Source: Lachnospiraceae bacterium
GTDB taxonomy: Bacteria; Bacillota; Clostridia; Lachnospirales; Lachnospiraceae
Assembly: GCA_022794255.1 (NCBI GenBank)
Contig: JAAWEL010000023.1
Span: forward strand, 91,210-155,209
DNA: 64,000 nt
Direction of reading: 5' to 3'
The notes beneath the pieces are model-generated. The model had not been told where the DNA came from and searched no databases. It worked only from the letters and a program-made list of their open reading frames with translations. Of this stretch, positions 34,533 to 44,511 are shown one piece after another; within the stretch, counting starts at the first letter, position 1; every line of letters starts with the position of its first letter. The position numbers were made by a program, and so were the translations under genes.

Positions 34533-35873
34533 ATGGATTTACTTACAGAAAAAATAAGGCCCATGTATATCCGCTATCTTTCTGCCGCGTTTGGCAGTGC
34601 ATTTATTACTTCAATTTACGGCATTGTGGATATGGCGATGGTGGGACAGTATCAGGGGCCGGAAGGAACGGCAGCCATGGCAGTTGTGGCGCCTATATGG
34701 AATATTATTTACAGCCTGGGGCTTTTGATGGGAATCGGCGGTTCTGTGCTGTTTGGCACTCTGCGGGGGCAGACCGGCCAAAATGAAAAGCGCTCCAATG
34801 AGTACTTTACTGCTGCACTTATCGGGGCTCTCATTTTGTCAGCAGTCATATGGATCGGACTGATATTTTTTGACAAAAAGCTTCTTATATTGTTTGGCGC
34901 TGAGGAGAGCCTGCTGCCTCTTGCACGAAGGTACATAGTTCCTGTTAAATTTGTTGTGCCATGCTTTCTTTTTACACAGGTGATCTCTGCCTTTTTGAGA
35001 AATGACGGCAATCCTGGACTGGCAACCAGAGCAGTACTTTTTGGCGGGATTTTTAATATATTTGGTGACTTCTTTTTTGTGTTTATTTTAAATATGGGGA
35101 TCCTGGGAGCTGGTCTTGCAACTGCGTTTGGGGCTGTTTTGTCTCTTGTTATTATGCTGACCCATTTTTGGGGAAAGGGAAATACCCTTCGCCTGGTAAA
35201 GACAGAGCATCTGTTTACAAAGCTGAGAGTGATTGGGATCACCGGTTTCTCTACCTTTTTTATCGATGTGGCTATGGGGATTTTGACTATTTTATTTAAC
35301 CGGCAGATTTTAAAATATCTGGGGACAGACGCACTGTCTGTGTACGGGATTATTGTTAATATCAGCACTTTTGTCCAGTGCTGTGCCTACAGCATTGGGC
35401 AGGCCTCCCAGCCGATAATCTCTGTGAATTTCGGAGCAGGCAAAAGTGGGCGCATTTGTGAGACACTCAGGTATGCATTGCTGACGGCTGCTGCTTTCGG
35501 CATATTTTGGATCGTTCTCAGCCTGGCAGCGCCTAATTTGTACGTCCGTATTTTTATGGCACCCACAGAAAAGATTTTAGAGATTGCCCCGGCAATTATC
35601 CGGAGCTACGGGCTTTCCTTTTTGCTGCTGCCTTTGAATGTTTTCTCTACCTTCTACTTTCAGGCACTGATGAGGCCAGGGGTATCTTTTGTTGTCTCCG
35701 TATCCAGAGGGGCGTTGATCAGCGGAGCTTTTATACTGTTACTGCCCGGATTATTCGGAAGCAACTCTATCTGGTTTGCCATGCCTTTTACGGAATTTTT
35801 CGTGACAATTTATGTGACAATTCAAATGGTGAGATGTACAAAAAGGATTTTGGGAGACCATGATATAAAGTGA
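34533..35873 (+). CDS. MATE family efflux transporter (second copy)
   Basis: A 446-aa MATE exporter with about 12 transmembrane helices. It is only distantly similar to the copy at 28626 and opens IRPMYIRYLSAAFGSAFITSIYGIVDMAMVGQ, quoted here as positions about 8-39. The loop FLRNDGNPGLATRAVLFGG is typical. ATG 34533 is chosen for its GAGGAGGGAGAAAGG site; the longer frame from 34458 has no such site and reaches into the leader. Its perfect promoter and terminator-bearing leader indicate control by an inducing ligand. Confidence 0.92.
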   Translation: MDLLTEKIRPMYIRYLSAAFGSAFITSIYGIVDMAMVGQYQGPEGTAAMAVVAPIWNIIYSLGLLMGIGGSVLFGTLRGQTGQNEKRSNEYFTAALIGALILSAVIWIGLIFFDKKLLILFGAEESLLPLARRYIVPVKFVVPCFLFTQVISAFLRNDGNPGLATRAVLFGGIFNIFGDFFFVFILNMGILGAGLATAFGAVLSLVIMLTHFWGKGNTLRLVKTEHLFTKLRVIGITGFSTFFIDVAMGILTILFNRQILKYLGTDALSVYGIIVNISTFVQCCAYSIGQASQPIISVNFGAGKSGRICETLRYALLTAAAFGIFWIVLSLAAPNLYVRIFMAPTEKILEIAPAIIRSYGLSFLLLPLNVFSTFYFQALMRPGVSFVVSVSRGALISGAFILLLPGLFGSNSIWFAMPFTEFFVTIYVTIQMVRCTKRILGDHDIK

Positions 35874-36214
35874 CATGTAAGGATATATTATATTGATACA
35901 AAGCTGCAAAAGGCATCCTTTGAGGATAGGCATTTACCTTGTTTCTCAGGACAGCAAAAGGTCGGATTTTGTTGAAAATGGAAGAAAAAGCACATATCAA
36001 GGGCTTTAAACACCAGAAAAACCATGTTTTTCCCGCCAAAGTGGGAGAAATATGGTTAAAATTTTGCTATTTTTGGGAATATGTGGTATACTATTCACGA
36101 AAGCGAAGAGCAATGGAGCAAAATCGAGCGCAGCACAGCAGATTACCAATATGTTAAAGTCAATCCAAGAGAAGCCCCGGGCGAGCTCATGCCCTAAGCA
36201 AAGAGGAAAGAACA
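35874..36214 (+). other. intergenic region before the DUF4015 gene
   Basis: This 341-bp stretch has only weak hairpins (ATCCT/AGGAT near 35918; CCCGC/GTGGG near 36037-36049) and no convincing gene. Its main content is the promoter at 36064. Confidence 0.6.
36064..36092 (+). promoter_or_regulatory. sigma-A promoter of the DUF4015 gene
   Basis: TTGCTA (36064-36069), a 17-bp spacer, then TATACT (36087-36092) with an upstream TGTGG; about 120 bp before the start codon. Confidence 0.7.
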
Positions 36215-37633
36215 ATGAAAAAAATATTCAGTCTGCTTTTCCTGAGCCTTCTTTTCCTGACCCATATTTTGTCCGGATGCAACGGAATAGACCCTACAGC
36301 CACCACACCGGCGCCTGTGGTGGTCAAACGAGGACAAATGGAAGAGGAGGAAGAGCAGGAAGACAGCAAAGAAGAAAGTGAGCCTGAGCTGCAGATCGGG
36401 GAGATTGTGATTGACCCGGAAGTGGAACGGACTCAGGTAAAAGTAAAAGGAATCTATATATCTGCCTATGTGGCCGGAACTCCCAGTATGGTGGACAGTT
36501 TGTTAGAAGAGATCGACCAGACAGAGATAAACACCTTGGTGATCGATTTAAAAGATGATTTTGGCCGGGTAGCCTGCCAGATGGATTCTCCTCTGGTAAA
36601 GGAATTAGGCTCTGTAAGAATTCATATCCGGGATATGGAAGGGCTGATGGAGAAGTTAAGAGAGCGAAACATCTATACCATTGCACGTATTCCGGCATTT
36701 CGCGATGCTTATCTGGGCCAGGTGCGTCCCCAGTGGTGCGTCCAGTATGCAGACGGTTCTGTATTTACAGACAGGGACGGAAATTCCTGGGTCAATCCCT
36801 ACAAAGAAGAGGCCTGGGATTACTTAGTGGAGATTGGAACTCAGGCAAAAAAGCTGGGATTTCAGGAGGTTCAGTTTGACTATCTCCGGTTTTGTACGGA
36901 GAAATCCATGAAGGATGTAGTGTTTGACGAGGCAGATGTCCGGGGACGCTCCCGAACCGATGTGATCTGCGAGTTTATGGAATACGCCTACAAAAAGCTG
37001 AAGGCCCAGGGGCTTTTCGTGTCTGCTGATGTATATGGTTCCATTATCAACAGCAGTGTCAATGCGAATGCCGTAGGGCAGATCTACGGGCAGCTGGCAA
37101 AGCATGTAGACTATATCAGCCCCATGATCTATCCTTCCCATTACGGGGACGGGTATTACGGGATTGATCATCCGGACATGCATCCTTATGAGACTATCAC
37201 AGCAGCGCTGCAGGCTTCCCGAAAGGAGATCTATTATGCCAGGGAAGGACAGGAGCACGTGGCAGCAGTTCGCCCCTGGCTCCAGGATTTTACTGCTTCC
37301 TGGCTGAATCATTATATACCCTATGGCCCTGATCAGGTGCGGGAACAGATTCAGGCAACTTATGACGCAGGGTACGATGAGTGGCTTTTGTGGGATGCCT
37401 CCTGCCGCTATGACTGGGATGCGCTTTTGAGCCCGGAGGATGCAAAGGCAGAGGCAGACTGGATTGCCCAGTCCCGGGCAGCATTGCCGGAGAGTACTTT
37501 CGCACCAGATACTGCCGGGGTGGCTCTTACGGAGACAGCCCAGCCGTCAGCAGGAGGAAGGCCGGAGACAGAGACCGGGCCAGTGCCCACGGGTTCCGCC
37601 GGGCCTACGGTGGGAGCTTATGTGGGGGATTGA
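36215..37633 (+). CDS. DUF4015 putative glycoside-hydrolase-like lipoprotein
   Basis: A 472-aa surface lipoprotein. The signal peptide ends at the lipobox LSGC (Cys about 22), followed by an acidic, Glu-rich linker (about 45-65). The remainder is a TIM-barrel domain of the DUF4015 / COG1306 type, related to family-13-like glycosidases: VKGIYISAYVAGT, LVIDLKDDFG, FDYLRFCTE, VSADVYGS, YISPMIYPSHYG. The C-terminal ~50 residues are Pro/Thr/Ala/Gly-rich and probably unstructured. Substrate is unknown; a polysaccharide at the cell surface is a reasonable inference. It is monocistronic. Confidence 0.85.
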   Translation: MKKIFSLLFLSLLFLTHILSGCNGIDPTATTPAPVVVKRGQMEEEEEQEDSKEESEPELQIGEIVIDPEVERTQVKVKGIYISAYVAGTPSMVDSLLEEIDQTEINTLVIDLKDDFGRVACQMDSPLVKELGSVRIHIRDMEGLMEKLRERNIYTIARIPAFRDAYLGQVRPQWCVQYADGSVFTDRDGNSWVNPYKEEAWDYLVEIGTQAKKLGFQEVQFDYLRFCTEKSMKDVVFDEADVRGRSRTDVICEFMEYAYKKLKAQGLFVSADVYGSIINSSVNANAVGQIYGQLAKHVDYISPMIYPSHYGDGYYGIDHPDMHPYETITAALQASRKEIYYAREGQEHVAAVRPWLQDFTASWLNHYIPYGPDQVREQIQATYDAGYDEWLLWDASCRYDWDALLSPEDAKAEADWIAQSRAALPESTFAPDTAGVALTETAQPSAGGRPETETGPVPTGSAGPTVGAYVGD

Positions 37634-37690
37634 GCGGGCAAATGCCTGTGATCAGGCAACCGGGTTAATATCTGATAGGATGATACAGGA

Positions 37691-37745
37691 GCAGATAAAA
37701 ATCATCTCATAGTCGCAAAACAGGGGGGATTTTTATCTGCTGTCT
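37691..37745 (+). terminator. terminator after the DUF4015 gene
   Basis: A perfect 13-bp inverted repeat, GCAGATAAAAATC (37691-37703) and GATTTTTATCTGC (37728-37740). It is A/T-rich and followed by TGTCTGTTTTATAATTTTTT. Between here and 38008 the only other recognisable element is the promoter at 37903. Confidence 0.7.
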
Positions 37746-37902
37746 GTTTTATAATTTTTTTCTATATCTTCTGAAATTCTTAAACATCAAAGCGTGATCC
37801 TTTCATTCTTCTATGATTTCAACAGCCTTCCAACATGTTCTGATGGTAAGATTCTGTGAGCTTTTTGGAAACTCCTATATTTTGTGTCCGGATGGATGGG
37901 GC

Positions 37903-37931
37903 TTGAAAAACAGGCCCGATTTTTGTATGAT
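37903..37931 (+). promoter_or_regulatory. sigma-A promoter of the DUF1653 gene
   Basis: TTGAAA (37903-37908), a 17-bp spacer and TATGAT (37926-37931), about 77 bp before the chosen start codon. Confidence 0.75.
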
Positions 37932-38007
37932 AGTTTTTGTGATAAGACCAGAACAGGAAGATAATTGCAAGAGTTCAGATACAGGGCTCAGGGACGGAGG
38001 GATTGTC

Positions 38008-38595
38008 ATGGAGAGAAACGTATATCCAGGAGAGATTTATCGGCATTTCAAGGGAAAACAATATCAGATCATAGCAGTGGCCCGCCATTCGGAGACGGGG
38101 GAGAGGATGGTGGTTTACCAGGCTCTTTACGGGGACTTTGCGGTATATGTAAGGCCTTTTGATATGTTTGTCAGCCAGGTGGACCGGGAGAAATATCCGG
38201 ATGCACCTCAAAGCCATCGATTTCAGAAAATGGGAATGGCAGGGGACAGTCAGATAGCAGAAAGGACCAAGGAAGAAGGGGCAGACAGTCAGACGACAGA
38301 GGGGGCAAAGGAAGAAGAAAAAGAAAGCCAGACCACAGAAAAGACAGAGATACAAGCAGATGCTCATCAGCATGGACCAAACCAGGCACTCCTTGGCTTC
38401 TTAGATGCAGAGGGCTTTGTAGAACAAATCGCATGTCTGAAAGAGCTGGCAAAGACTGCCAGCCAGTCGGATTTGGACAGCATCTATGTGGTTCTTGACA
38501 TGAAGCCCCAGCCAGGCACGATAGAAGAACAGATAGATGCCGTGGGCAGCTATCTGACCATGCAGCAGCATTTTGAGGGAGGCCGGCTGCGCTGA
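38008..38595 (+). CDS. DUF1653 domain-containing protein
   Basis: A 195-aa cytoplasmic protein. The N-terminal ~65 residues are a DUF1653 domain: [42 protein letters not shown]. The family is small, often linked to NUDIX-type proteins, and of unknown function. The middle (about 80-125) is an acidic, low-complexity stretch with three repeats of the SQxxE.T type, and the C-terminal ~70 residues form an unrecognised helical region. ATG 38008 is chosen because GGAGGG is just upstream and the conserved domain begins there. It is followed by uvrC. Confidence 0.85.
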   Translation: MERNVYPGEIYRHFKGKQYQIIAVARHSETGERMVVYQALYGDFAVYVRPFDMFVSQVDREKYPDAPQSHRFQKMGMAGDSQIAERTKEEGADSQTTEGAKEEEKESQTTEKTEIQADAHQHGPNQALLGFLDAEGFVEQIACLKELAKTASQSDLDSIYVVLDMKPQPGTIEEQIDAVGSYLTMQQHFEGGRLR

Positions 38596-38701
38596 AAACG
38601 CGGCGAATCACACAAACCGGGCCTGGCGAGGAATAAATTTGACGGAACATTTACAGCAAACGGTAACTTTGCATAACCGGACAGAAATGAGGGAGAAGGA
38701 A

Positions 38702-40591
38702 ATGTTTGATATTGAGGAGGAGCTGAAAAAACTTCCGGCCCAGCCGGGAGTCTATATCATGCATGATAAACGGGATGAGATCATATATGTAGGAAAGGCC
38801 ATCAGCTTAAAAAACCGGGTGCGCCAGTATTTCCAGAGCAGCCGCAACAAGACAGCCAAGATTGAGCAGATGGTTTCCCGGATCGCCAGGTTTGAATATA
38901 TTATCACAGACTCGGAGTTAGAGGCCCTGGTGCTGGAGTGTAATCTGATCAAGGAACACCGTCCACGGTACAATACCATGCTAAAGGATGACAAGGCATA
39001 CCCTTATATCAAGGTGACAGTGGCGGAGGATTTTCCCCGGATTTTGTTTGCCAGGACGATGAAGAAGGATAAAAACAAGTATTTCGGCCCTTACACCAGT
39101 GCAGGTGCGGTGAAGGATACGATTGATCTGATTCACAAAATATACAAGATCCGGACTTGCAACCGGATGCTGCCCCGGGATATAGGTAAGGATCGTCCCT
39201 GTCTCAACTATCATATCAAGCAGTGTGACGGACCTTGCCAGGGGTATATCGGCCAGGATGCATACCGGGAAAACATCAGACAGGCCTTGGAATTTCTCGG
39301 GGGACATTATGACAAGGTTCTCTCTATGCTAGAGGAGAAAATGATGCAGGCATCCCAGGACATGGATTTTGAAAAGGCTATAGAATACCGGGATCTGCTT
39401 GCCAGTGTGAAAAAGGTTGCCCAGAAACAGAAGATCACCAGCAAAAACATGCAGGACCGGGATATTATTGCCCTGGCCAGGGATGAGAAAGATGCAGTAG
39501 TCCAGGTGTTTTTTGTCCGGGAGGGGAAACTGATTGGCAGGGAGCATTTTCACATGAATGTGGCCACAGCAGAGGATACGGCCCAGATTTTATCCAGCTT
39601 TGTAAAACAGTTTTATGCGGGAACGCCCTTTTTGCCCAAGGAGCTGTGGGTCCAGGCCATGCCGGAGGACAGTGAGGTGATCAGCCGGTGGCTCAGCACC
39701 AGAAAAGGACAAAAGGTTCACTTAATTGTGCCAAAAAAGGGTGAAAAAGAGCGGCTGGTAGAGCTGGCGGAGAAAAATGCGGCCCTGGTCCTCTCCCAGG
39801 ATAAGGAGAAGATTAGGCGGGAGGAGCTGCGGACGATCGGCGCCATGAACCAGGTTGCCCAGTGGCTGGGGCTAAACCAGGTGCGCCGGGTAGAGGCCTT
39901 TGATATCTCCAACACCTCCGGATATGAGTCTGTAGGTTCCATGGTAGTGTATGAGGATGGAAAGCCAAAGCGGAATGACTATCGGAAATTCCGGATCCGA
40001 ACGGTGATCGGCGCCAATGACTATGCATCCATGAGAGAGGTTCTGCTAAGACGTTTCAGTCACGGACTGGAAGAAAAAGCACGTTTAAAGGAGACAGGGG
40101 CGGATGAGAATTTGGGAAGCTTTACCCGGTTTCCCGACCTTCTCATGATGGACGGAGGAAGAGGGCAGGTCAACATTGCCCTGGAAGTTTTAAAAGAGCT
40201 GAGGCTTGACATTCCTGTCTGTGGTATGGTAAAGGATGACAATCACCGGACCAGGGGACTGTACTATGAAAATGTGGAGATTCCCATTGACCATCACTCC
40301 GAGGGCTTTCGGCTGATCACCCGTATCCAGGATGAAGCCCACCGGTTTGCCATTGAATATCACAGAAGCCTTCGGGGGAAGGACCAGGTTAAGTCGCTTC
40401 TGGATGACATTCCTGGAATCGGGGATACAAGAAGGAAGGCTTTAATGCGCCATTTTAAGTCTATGGAGGCCATAAGCAGCGCCGGGGTGGAGGAGCTTTC
40501 CAAGGTGCCGGGGATGAACCGGCAGGCAGCGGAAAATGTATATGGGTTTTTCAGGCAAAAAGAGGAAAGCAGAAATTTGAAAATAACATAA
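38702..40591 (+). CDS. uvrC: excinuclease ABC subunit C (UvrC)
   Basis: The dual-incision nuclease of nucleotide excision repair. At 629 aa it has an N-terminal GIY-YIG domain ([27 protein letters not shown]), a UvrB-interacting UVR motif region ([10 protein letters not shown]), the RNase-H-like C-terminal nuclease domain ([25 protein letters not shown]), and a terminal helix-hairpin-helix ([18 protein letters not shown]). I start at ATG 38702, which follows GGGAGAAGG and begins at the conserved [12 protein letters not shown]; the frame extends upstream into the preceding gene. Confidence 0.97.
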   Translation: MFDIEEELKKLPAQPGVYIMHDKRDEIIYVGKAISLKNRVRQYFQSSRNKTAKIEQMVSRIARFEYIITDSELEALVLECNLIKEHRPRYNTMLKDDKAYPYIKVTVAEDFPRILFARTMKKDKNKYFGPYTSAGAVKDTIDLIHKIYKIRTCNRMLPRDIGKDRPCLNYHIKQCDGPCQGYIGQDAYRENIRQALEFLGGHYDKVLSMLEEKMMQASQDMDFEKAIEYRDLLASVKKVAQKQKITSKNMQDRDIIALARDEKDAVVQVFFVREGKLIGREHFHMNVATAEDTAQILSSFVKQFYAGTPFLPKELWVQAMPEDSEVISRWLSTRKGQKVHLIVPKKGEKERLVELAEKNAALVLSQDKEKIRREELRTIGAMNQVAQWLGLNQVRRVEAFDISNTSGYESVGSMVVYEDGKPKRNDYRKFRIRTVIGANDYASMREVLLRRFSHGLEEKARLKETGADENLGSFTRFPDLLMMDGGRGQVNIALEVLKELRLDIPVCGMVKDDNHRTRGLYYENVEIPIDHHSEGFRLITRIQDEAHRFAIEYHRSLRGKDQVKSLLDDIPGIGDTRRKALMRHFKSMEAISSAGVEELSKVPGMNRQAAENVYGFFRQKEESRNLKIT

Positions 40592-40661
40592 TGACAATCC
40601 GCAAGGGATATGGTACTATGAAAAGAGCAGATGACAAGGACATAAAGGAGTCAAAGAGACG

Positions 40662-41591
40662 ATGTATGGTGTAACGATCACAGAACTGATCCAGAAAATA
40701 AAACTGAAAAATATGATACCGGAGATTGATACAGACAAGGTGGTGCTGTCCCATCCGGATGTGAACCGTCCGGCATTGCAGCTGACGGGGTTTTTTGACC
40801 ATTTTGACAAGGAACGGGTGCAGATCATAGGATTTGTGGAGCAGGAATATATCAAGACTCTTTCCCGGGAGCGGAAGGTCAATATATACGAAAAGCTTTT
40901 GGCCAGTGAGATCCCCTGCCTGGTGTACAGCCGGAGCCAGGAGCCGGATGAGGACATGAAGGATCTGTGCCGTCATTACCAGGTGCCTTGCTTAGGATCG
41001 GACAAGACCACTTCCGATTTGATGGCAGAGGTGATCCGGTGGCTGAACGTAAAGCTGGCTCCCTGTATCAGCATTCACGGGGTGCTGGTGGATGTGTTCG
41101 GTGAGGGCGTGCTGATCATGGGTGAGAGCGGCATTGGCAAGAGCGAGGCGGCTCTGGAGCTTATCAAGCGGGGACACCGGCTGGTGACGGATGATGTGGT
41201 GGAGATCCGCCGGGTCAGCGATGACACGCTGATTGGAAGTGCGCCGGACATCACGAAGCACTTTATTGAGCTTCGTGGTATTGGAATCATTGATGTAAAG
41301 GCATTGTTTGGCGTGGAGAGTGTGAAGGAGACCCAGTCTATTGATATGGTGATAAAGCTTGAGGACTGGAACCGGGATAAAGAATACGACCGTCTGGGTA
41401 TGGAAGATCAATATATTGAGTTTTTGGGAAACCGGGTGGTATGCCACAATATACCTATCCGCCCGGGCCGTAATCTGGCTATTATTGTAGAGTCGGCGGC
41501 AGTCAATTACCGTCAGAAAAAGATGGGATACAATGCAGCCAGAGAGCTGTACAACCGGGTTCAGGCCAATTTAGGCCGTGCCCTGACGTAA
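40662..41591 (+). CDS. hprK: HPr kinase/phosphorylase HprK
   Basis: Phosphorylates and dephosphorylates Ser46 of HPr (and Crh) in carbon catabolite control. The 309-aa protein has the Walker A motif GESGIGKS at residues 154-161, RLVTDDVVEI, and the signature IELRGIGIIDVKALFG. The start has AAGGAG nearby. It is the first of hprK-murB-rapZ-whiA-HPr. Its target site Ser46 is present in the HPr paralogue encoded at 44512, supporting a functional link within the cluster. Confidence 0.97.
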   Translation: MYGVTITELIQKIKLKNMIPEIDTDKVVLSHPDVNRPALQLTGFFDHFDKERVQIIGFVEQEYIKTLSRERKVNIYEKLLASEIPCLVYSRSQEPDEDMKDLCRHYQVPCLGSDKTTSDLMAEVIRWLNVKLAPCISIHGVLVDVFGEGVLIMGESGIGKSEAALELIKRGHRLVTDDVVEIRRVSDDTLIGSAPDITKHFIELRGIGIIDVKALFGVESVKETQSIDMVIKLEDWNRDKEYDRLGMEDQYIEFLGNRVVCHNIPIRPGRNLAIIVESAAVNYRQKKMGYNAARELYNRVQANLGRALT

Positions 41592-41627
41592 TCAGGTCTT
41601 GAAATAAAATGAAAATGTGAGGGATGG

Positions 41628-42539
41628 ATGAGCAGGAATTTTCAGCAGATGTTAGGTCAGGTGCTGGCTCAGGAGCAAATCCGTATGGATGAGCCCATGA
41701 GCCGCCATACCACATTTCGGGTGGGAGGTCCGGCAGATTATTATGTGGAGCCGGATACAAAGGAGGAGCTGGCAAAGGTTCTTAAACTGTGTCAGGAACA
41801 GCTCATGCCCTGTTATATTCTGGGAAATGGCAGCAATCTTCTGGTGGGAGATGGGGGCTACCGGGGGGTTATGGTATCTCTGGGCAGAGCCTGGTCCGGC
41901 ATAAGAACAGAGGAGAGTAAAATCTATGCGGGAGCTGGGGCCCTTTTGTCAGCCGTGGCAAAACAGGCTTTGAAAAATGCTCTGACCGGGCTGGAGTTTG
42001 CATCCGGGATTCCAGGCACCGTAGGCGGTGCAGTGGTAATGAATGCCGGGGCTTATGGGTCTGAGATAGCAGAAGTGTTAAAAAGCGTGACTCTTTTGAC
42101 CCCTGGAGGAAATGTGCTTGTATCCGATCCGGGAGAGCTTGGGTTTGGGTATCGCACCAGCAATATTCCAGGCCGGAATTGTGTGGTTTTGGAAGCGGAA
42201 TTTTCTTTGGAGCCGGGGCGGGAAGAGGGGATCCGCCAAAGAATGGAGGAGCTGGCAGCTGCGAGAAGGGATAAGCAGCCGCTGGAGTATCCCAGTGCCG
42301 GCAGCACCTTTAAGCGTCCGGCCGGATATTTTGCCGGAAAGCTGATTGAGGAGGCAGGCCTTCGGGGGCTTCTTATAGGGGGAGCTCAGGTGTCGGAAAA
42401 GCATTGCGGGTTTGTCATAAACCGGGGGGAGGCCACAGCCAGGGATGTACGGGATTTGTGCCAGGAGGTGCAAAGATGTGTGCGGGAACATTCCGGGGTG
42501 GAGTTGGAGCTGGAGGTAAGACTGCTGGGAGAATTTTGA
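41628..42539 (+). CDS. murB: UDP-N-acetylenolpyruvoylglucosamine reductase MurB
   Basis: Reduces UDP-GlcNAc-enolpyruvate to UDP-MurNAc in peptidoglycan synthesis, with FAD and NADPH. It is a type II MurB of 303 aa: HTTFRVGGPADYYVEP, ILGNGSNLLVGD, GIPGTVGGAVVMNAGAYG, and the active-site serine in YPSAGSTFKRP. The C-terminal catalytic glutamate region LELEVRLLGEF is present. GAGGGATGG precedes the ATG. Confidence 0.97.
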   Translation: MSRNFQQMLGQVLAQEQIRMDEPMSRHTTFRVGGPADYYVEPDTKEELAKVLKLCQEQLMPCYILGNGSNLLVGDGGYRGVMVSLGRAWSGIRTEESKIYAGAGALLSAVAKQALKNALTGLEFASGIPGTVGGAVVMNAGAYGSEIAEVLKSVTLLTPGGNVLVSDPGELGFGYRTSNIPGRNCVVLEAEFSLEPGREEGIRQRMEELAAARRDKQPLEYPSAGSTFKRPAGYFAGKLIEEAGLRGLLIGGAQVSEKHCGFVINRGEATARDVRDLCQEVQRCVREHSGVELELEVRLLGEF

Positions 42540-42628
42540 TTGCCAGAGTGTTTTGACAATTTTTAGGATAAATGAGATGACGTGGGATTTTTTAGGCCGG
42601 AAGGAATATACATAAGGGAGGAAGAACC

Positions 42629-43510
42629 ATGAAGCTGGTGATCGTGACAGGGATGTCCGGGGCGGGCAAAACGATAGCCCTTAAGATGTTGGAGGATATG
42701 GGATTTTATTGTGTGGACAATCTGCCGATTCCTCTTTTGGAGCCCTTTGCAAGGCTGGCTGTTCAGCAGCCCTCCGGTCATGAGCGGGTCGCTTTGGGGA
42801 TAGACATCCGAAGCGGAAAGGATCTGCCTCAGTTGCTTCATGTTTTGGAGGACTGGAGGCAGAATGAGATGCCGTGCCAGATTTTGTATCTGGACGCCAG
42901 TGATGAGACCTTAGTCAAACGTTATAAGGAGACCAGGCGTTCCCACCCCTTAGCAGGCCGGGGCCGGGTGGACACAGGGATTCGTCAGGAGCGGGATCAG
43001 CTGGAGTTTTTGAAGAAAAAAGCCGATTTTATTATTGACACCAGCCAGCTTCTGACCCGGGAGCTTCGCCAGGAGCTGGAAAAGATCTTTACGGAGGACC
43101 AGGATTACAGCAATTTGTTTATCACAGTTTTGTCCTTTGGTTTTAAATATGGGATTCCGTCTGATGCAGATCTGGTGTTTGATGTGCGTTTCCTGCCCAA
43201 TCCCTACTATGTGGAGGAGCTTCGCCAGCATACCGGGGAGGAGGCTCCGGTACAGGCCTATGTCCGTCAGGGCGGTACGGCTGATGCTTTTATGGAAAAG
43301 CTCTGTGATATGCTGGAATTTCTGATCCCCAACTATATATTAGAGGGCAAGAATCAGCTTGTGATTGCTGTAGGATGCACCGGCGGCAAGCACCGGTCCG
43401 TGACGATAGCGGGAGCGCTGTATCAGCATTTAAGCAACCATGAGGAATTTGGACTGAAGATCGAGCACCGGGATATTGACAAGGACAGGATCCGGAAAGA
43501 ACAGGGGTGA
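42629..43510 (+). CDS. rapZ: RNase adapter protein RapZ (YvcJ-type nucleotide-binding protein)
   Basis: A 293-aa P-loop protein, Walker A GMSGAGKT at residues 8-15. The C-terminal domain GCTGGKHRSVTIA is the diagnostic RapZ segment. In Gammaproteobacteria RapZ presents GlmZ RNA to RNase E; in Firmicutes (YvcJ) the role is less clear, with GTP hydrolysis and links to competence reported. The start has GGGAGGAAG. The stop is only 4 bp before the TTG start of whiA, so the two are coupled. No yvcK gene lies between them, unlike in B. subtilis. Confidence 0.95.
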   Translation: MKLVIVTGMSGAGKTIALKMLEDMGFYCVDNLPIPLLEPFARLAVQQPSGHERVALGIDIRSGKDLPQLLHVLEDWRQNEMPCQILYLDASDETLVKRYKETRRSHPLAGRGRVDTGIRQERDQLEFLKKKADFIIDTSQLLTRELRQELEKIFTEDQDYSNLFITVLSFGFKYGIPSDADLVFDVRFLPNPYYVEELRQHTGEEAPVQAYVRQGGTADAFMEKLCDMLEFLIPNYILEGKNQLVIAVGCTGGKHRSVTIAGALYQHLSNHEEFGLKIEHRDIDKDRIRKEQG

Positions 43511-43514
43511 GATT

Positions 43515-44480
43515 TTGTCATTTTCATCAAAGGTGAAGGAGGAGCTGTCCCGCCAGCTTTCCAGGGCGAGACATTGCCAGATTGCGGAGATTGCCGCCAT
43601 CATCAGCCTTTGCGGGCGGATCCAGATCTCGGAATATGACAGATTTTGTATAAAAATCCATACAGAAAATGCAGCAGTCGCAAGAAAGTACTTTACATTA
43701 TTGCAAAAAACATTTAATATAAATACTGATGTTTCCATTCGTCAGGGAATGGGGGTTCGCAGAAATCGGGTTTACACGGTCGGTATCCGCAGGCATCAGG
43801 ATGCGCTTCGGGTGTTGCGTGCGGCGAAGCTGATCGGTCATCATGGTGAGATTGAAGAGAATCTGTCCCTGGCGCAAAATGTGGTCATTTTGCAGAATTG
43901 CTGCAGGCGTGCCTTTATACGGGGAGCGTTTTTAGCAGCAGGTTCTATCAGTGACCCGGAAAAGTTTTACCACTTTGAGATTGCCTGCGCTGCGAAAGCC
44001 AAGGCAATACAGCTACAGAGTCTGATTAGTTCCTTTGATTTAGACGCCAGGATTGTTCAGAGAAAGAAGTACTATGTGGTCTATATCAAGGAGGGCAGTC
44101 AGATTGTAGATATTCTGAATGTGATGGAGGCGACAGTTTCCCTGATGGAGCTTGAGAATATACGGATTCTCAAGGAAATGCGGGGAAGTGTGAACCGGAA
44201 GGTCAACTGCGAGACAGCTAATATTCATAAGACAGTGTCTGCGGCAGTCAGGCAGGTGGAGGACATCATCACAATCAGAGACAAAATCGGTTTTGACGGG
44301 CTGCCGGAAAATCTTAAGGAGATTGCCCGGCTGCGTCTGGAAAGACCGGAGGCAACACTAAAAGAGCTTGGAGAAGCCCTTGACCCGCCTGTAGGAAAGT
44401 CGGGAGTGAATCACCGGCTTAGGAAACTGGGAAGCCTGGCTGAGAAGCTTCGGGACGGTGGATCAGGCACAGAGGCGTGA
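43515..44480 (+). CDS. whiA: DNA-binding protein WhiA
   Basis: A 321-aa protein with an N-terminal degenerate LAGLIDADG homing-endonuclease-like fold and a C-terminal helix-turn-helix (ATLKELGEALDPPVGKSGVNHRLRKL, about 285-310). In Firmicutes it affects cell division and chromosome segregation. The annotated start is TTG at 43515: it gives the conserved opening SFSSKVKEELSR, has AGGGGTG at correct spacing, and avoids overlapping rapZ; an ATG at 43476 lies inside rapZ. Downstream is the Crh-like gene, the same order as in B. subtilis. Confidence 0.93.
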   Translation: MSFSSKVKEELSRQLSRARHCQIAEIAAIISLCGRIQISEYDRFCIKIHTENAAVARKYFTLLQKTFNINTDVSIRQGMGVRRNRVYTVGIRRHQDALRVLRAAKLIGHHGEIEENLSLAQNVVILQNCCRRAFIRGAFLAAGSISDPEKFYHFEIACAAKAKAIQLQSLISSFDLDARIVQRKKYYVVYIKEGSQIVDILNVMEATVSLMELENIRILKEMRGSVNRKVNCETANIHKTVSAAVRQVEDIITIRDKIGFDGLPENLKEIARLRLERPEATLKELGEALDPPVGKSGVNHRLRKLGSLAEKLRDGGSGTEA

Positions 44481-44511
44481 CGGTGCGCCCAGAGAAATGA
44501 GGAGGATTATT

